Shown: piece by piece, positions 63,558 to 64,000 of the stretch
How the letters are laid out: the number at the start of each line of letters is the position of its first letter
How positions within the stretch are numbered: the stretch's first letter is position 1
Assembly: GCF_000235605.1 (NCBI RefSeq)
Contig: NC_016584.1
Span: forward strand, 174,001-238,000
Direction: 5' to 3'
DNA length: 64,000 nt
Origin: Desulfosporosinus orientis DSM 765
Lineage (GTDB): Bacteria; Bacillota; Desulfitobacteriia; Desulfitobacteriales; Desulfitobacteriaceae
The notes under the pieces: model-generated
The model's database searches: none
What the model saw: only the letters and a program-made list of their open reading frames with translations
Told to the model about the DNA's origin: nothing
Position numbers and translations under genes: made by a program

Positions 63558-64000
63558 GTGTCAAAAGGAATTTTAGGTAAAAAAATTGGTATGACTCAGG
63601 TTTTTACAGATGAAGGACGTGTGGTTCCGGTTACTGTCGTCGAAGCTGGTCCTTGCCCGGTGGTTCAAAAGAAGACAGTTGCAACTGATGGCTACAATGC
63701 TATTCAGGTGGGCTTCTCAACTCTGCGTGAAGGCTTGAGCAACAAGCCTCAAAAAGGACATTTTCAAAAGGCCTCATTGAAACCGATGCGTTACATTAGA
63801 GAGTTCCGAGTAGAAGATGTTGAGAGCTATGAGATTGGTCAGGAAATAAAAGTGGACCTATTCTCGGTTGGCGACAAAGTCGATGTTGTCGGCAAGTCAA
63901 AGGGTAAAGGCTTTGAAGGCATGATTAAGCGCAATGGTGCCAGCCGTGGACCTATGGCGCACGGATCTAAATATCACCGCCGTTCAGGTTCCCTTGGCGC
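63558..64000 (+). CDS. rplC: 50S ribosomal protein L3, 3' part outside window
   Basis: 147 codons visible from a GTG at 63558 behind aggaggtgg. [19 protein letters not shown] and the internal [31 protein letters not shown] are L3. The remaining roughly 60 residues lie past the right edge. Confidence 0.97.
   Translation, partial: MSKGILGKKIGMTQVFTDEGRVVPVTVVEAGPCPVVQKKTVATDGYNAIQVGFSTLREGLSNKPQKGHFQKASLKPMRYIREFRVEDVESYEIGQEIKVDLFSVGDKVDVVGKSKGKGFEGMIKRNGASRGPMAHGSKYHRRSGSLG

Overview
The window reads as the chromosome of an anaerobic, endospore-forming, low-to-mid GC Firmicute of the Peptococcaceae/Desulfitobacteriaceae type (Desulfosporosinus, Desulfitobacterium, Syntrophobotulus relatives). 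Supporting this are a gerA-type germination operon, SigH, a ctsR-mcsA-mcsB-clpC operon, ThyX instead of ThyA nearby, rubrerythrin and rubredoxin, a T-box in front of cysE-cysS, frequent TTG/GTG starts behind strong Shine-Dalgarno sequences, and an EF-Tu with a four-cysteine insertion. The genus is an inference; no 16S rRNA is present.

Layout. 1-3.0 kb (minus strand): spore germination operon gerA-gerC-gerB, the last gene cut by the window edge. 3.3-6.9 kb: sbcC. 7.0-18.3 kb: the most interesting block. It holds an IclR regulator, a three-subunit glycolate/2-hydroxyacid oxidase (GlcF-, GlcE-, GlcD-like), a cupin, a succinyl-CoA-synthetase-like two-subunit CoA ligase with an iron-sulfur protein gene between its subunits, a CitE/malyl-CoA lyase family enzyme and a malic enzyme. 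Together these spell a malyl-CoA route: glycolate to glyoxylate, glyoxylate + acetyl-CoA to malyl-CoA, malyl-CoA to malate with ATP gain, malate to pyruvate + CO2. Three promoters in the block share a 15-bp motif that I propose as the IclR operator. 18.4-24.6 kb: mixed accessory genes (TIM-barrel isomerase, a small minus-strand gene ending in a perfect 24-bp hairpin, YgbA-like protein, MFS + Nudix, rubrerythrin, M24 peptidase).

24.7-30.9 kb: protein quality control operon with a CtsR box in front, then a divergent RadA. 31-36.8 kb: an accessory stretch with an IscA-like protein, a TudS-related/ECF transporter operon and a short Cx4C rubredoxin. It lies where many Firmicutes carry disA between radA and carD. 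36.9-46.9 kb: carD, PIN-TRAM, ispD, ispF, gltX, [Cys T-box] cysE, cysS, mini-III RNase, thyX, rlmB, sigH. 47.0-64 kb: tRNA-Thr and tRNA-fMet, then the translation/transcription superoperon rpmG, secE, nusG, rplK, rplA, [L10 leader] rplJ, rplL, rpoB, rpoC, L7Ae-like, rpsL, rpsG, fusA, tuf, rpsJ and rplC (cut by the right edge).

Nearly all genes run on the plus strand; exceptions are the ger operon, the small gene at 19.4 kb, the MFS-Nudix pair and one small gene before carD. Function assignments rest on reading motifs and family resemblance from memory, not on database searches.
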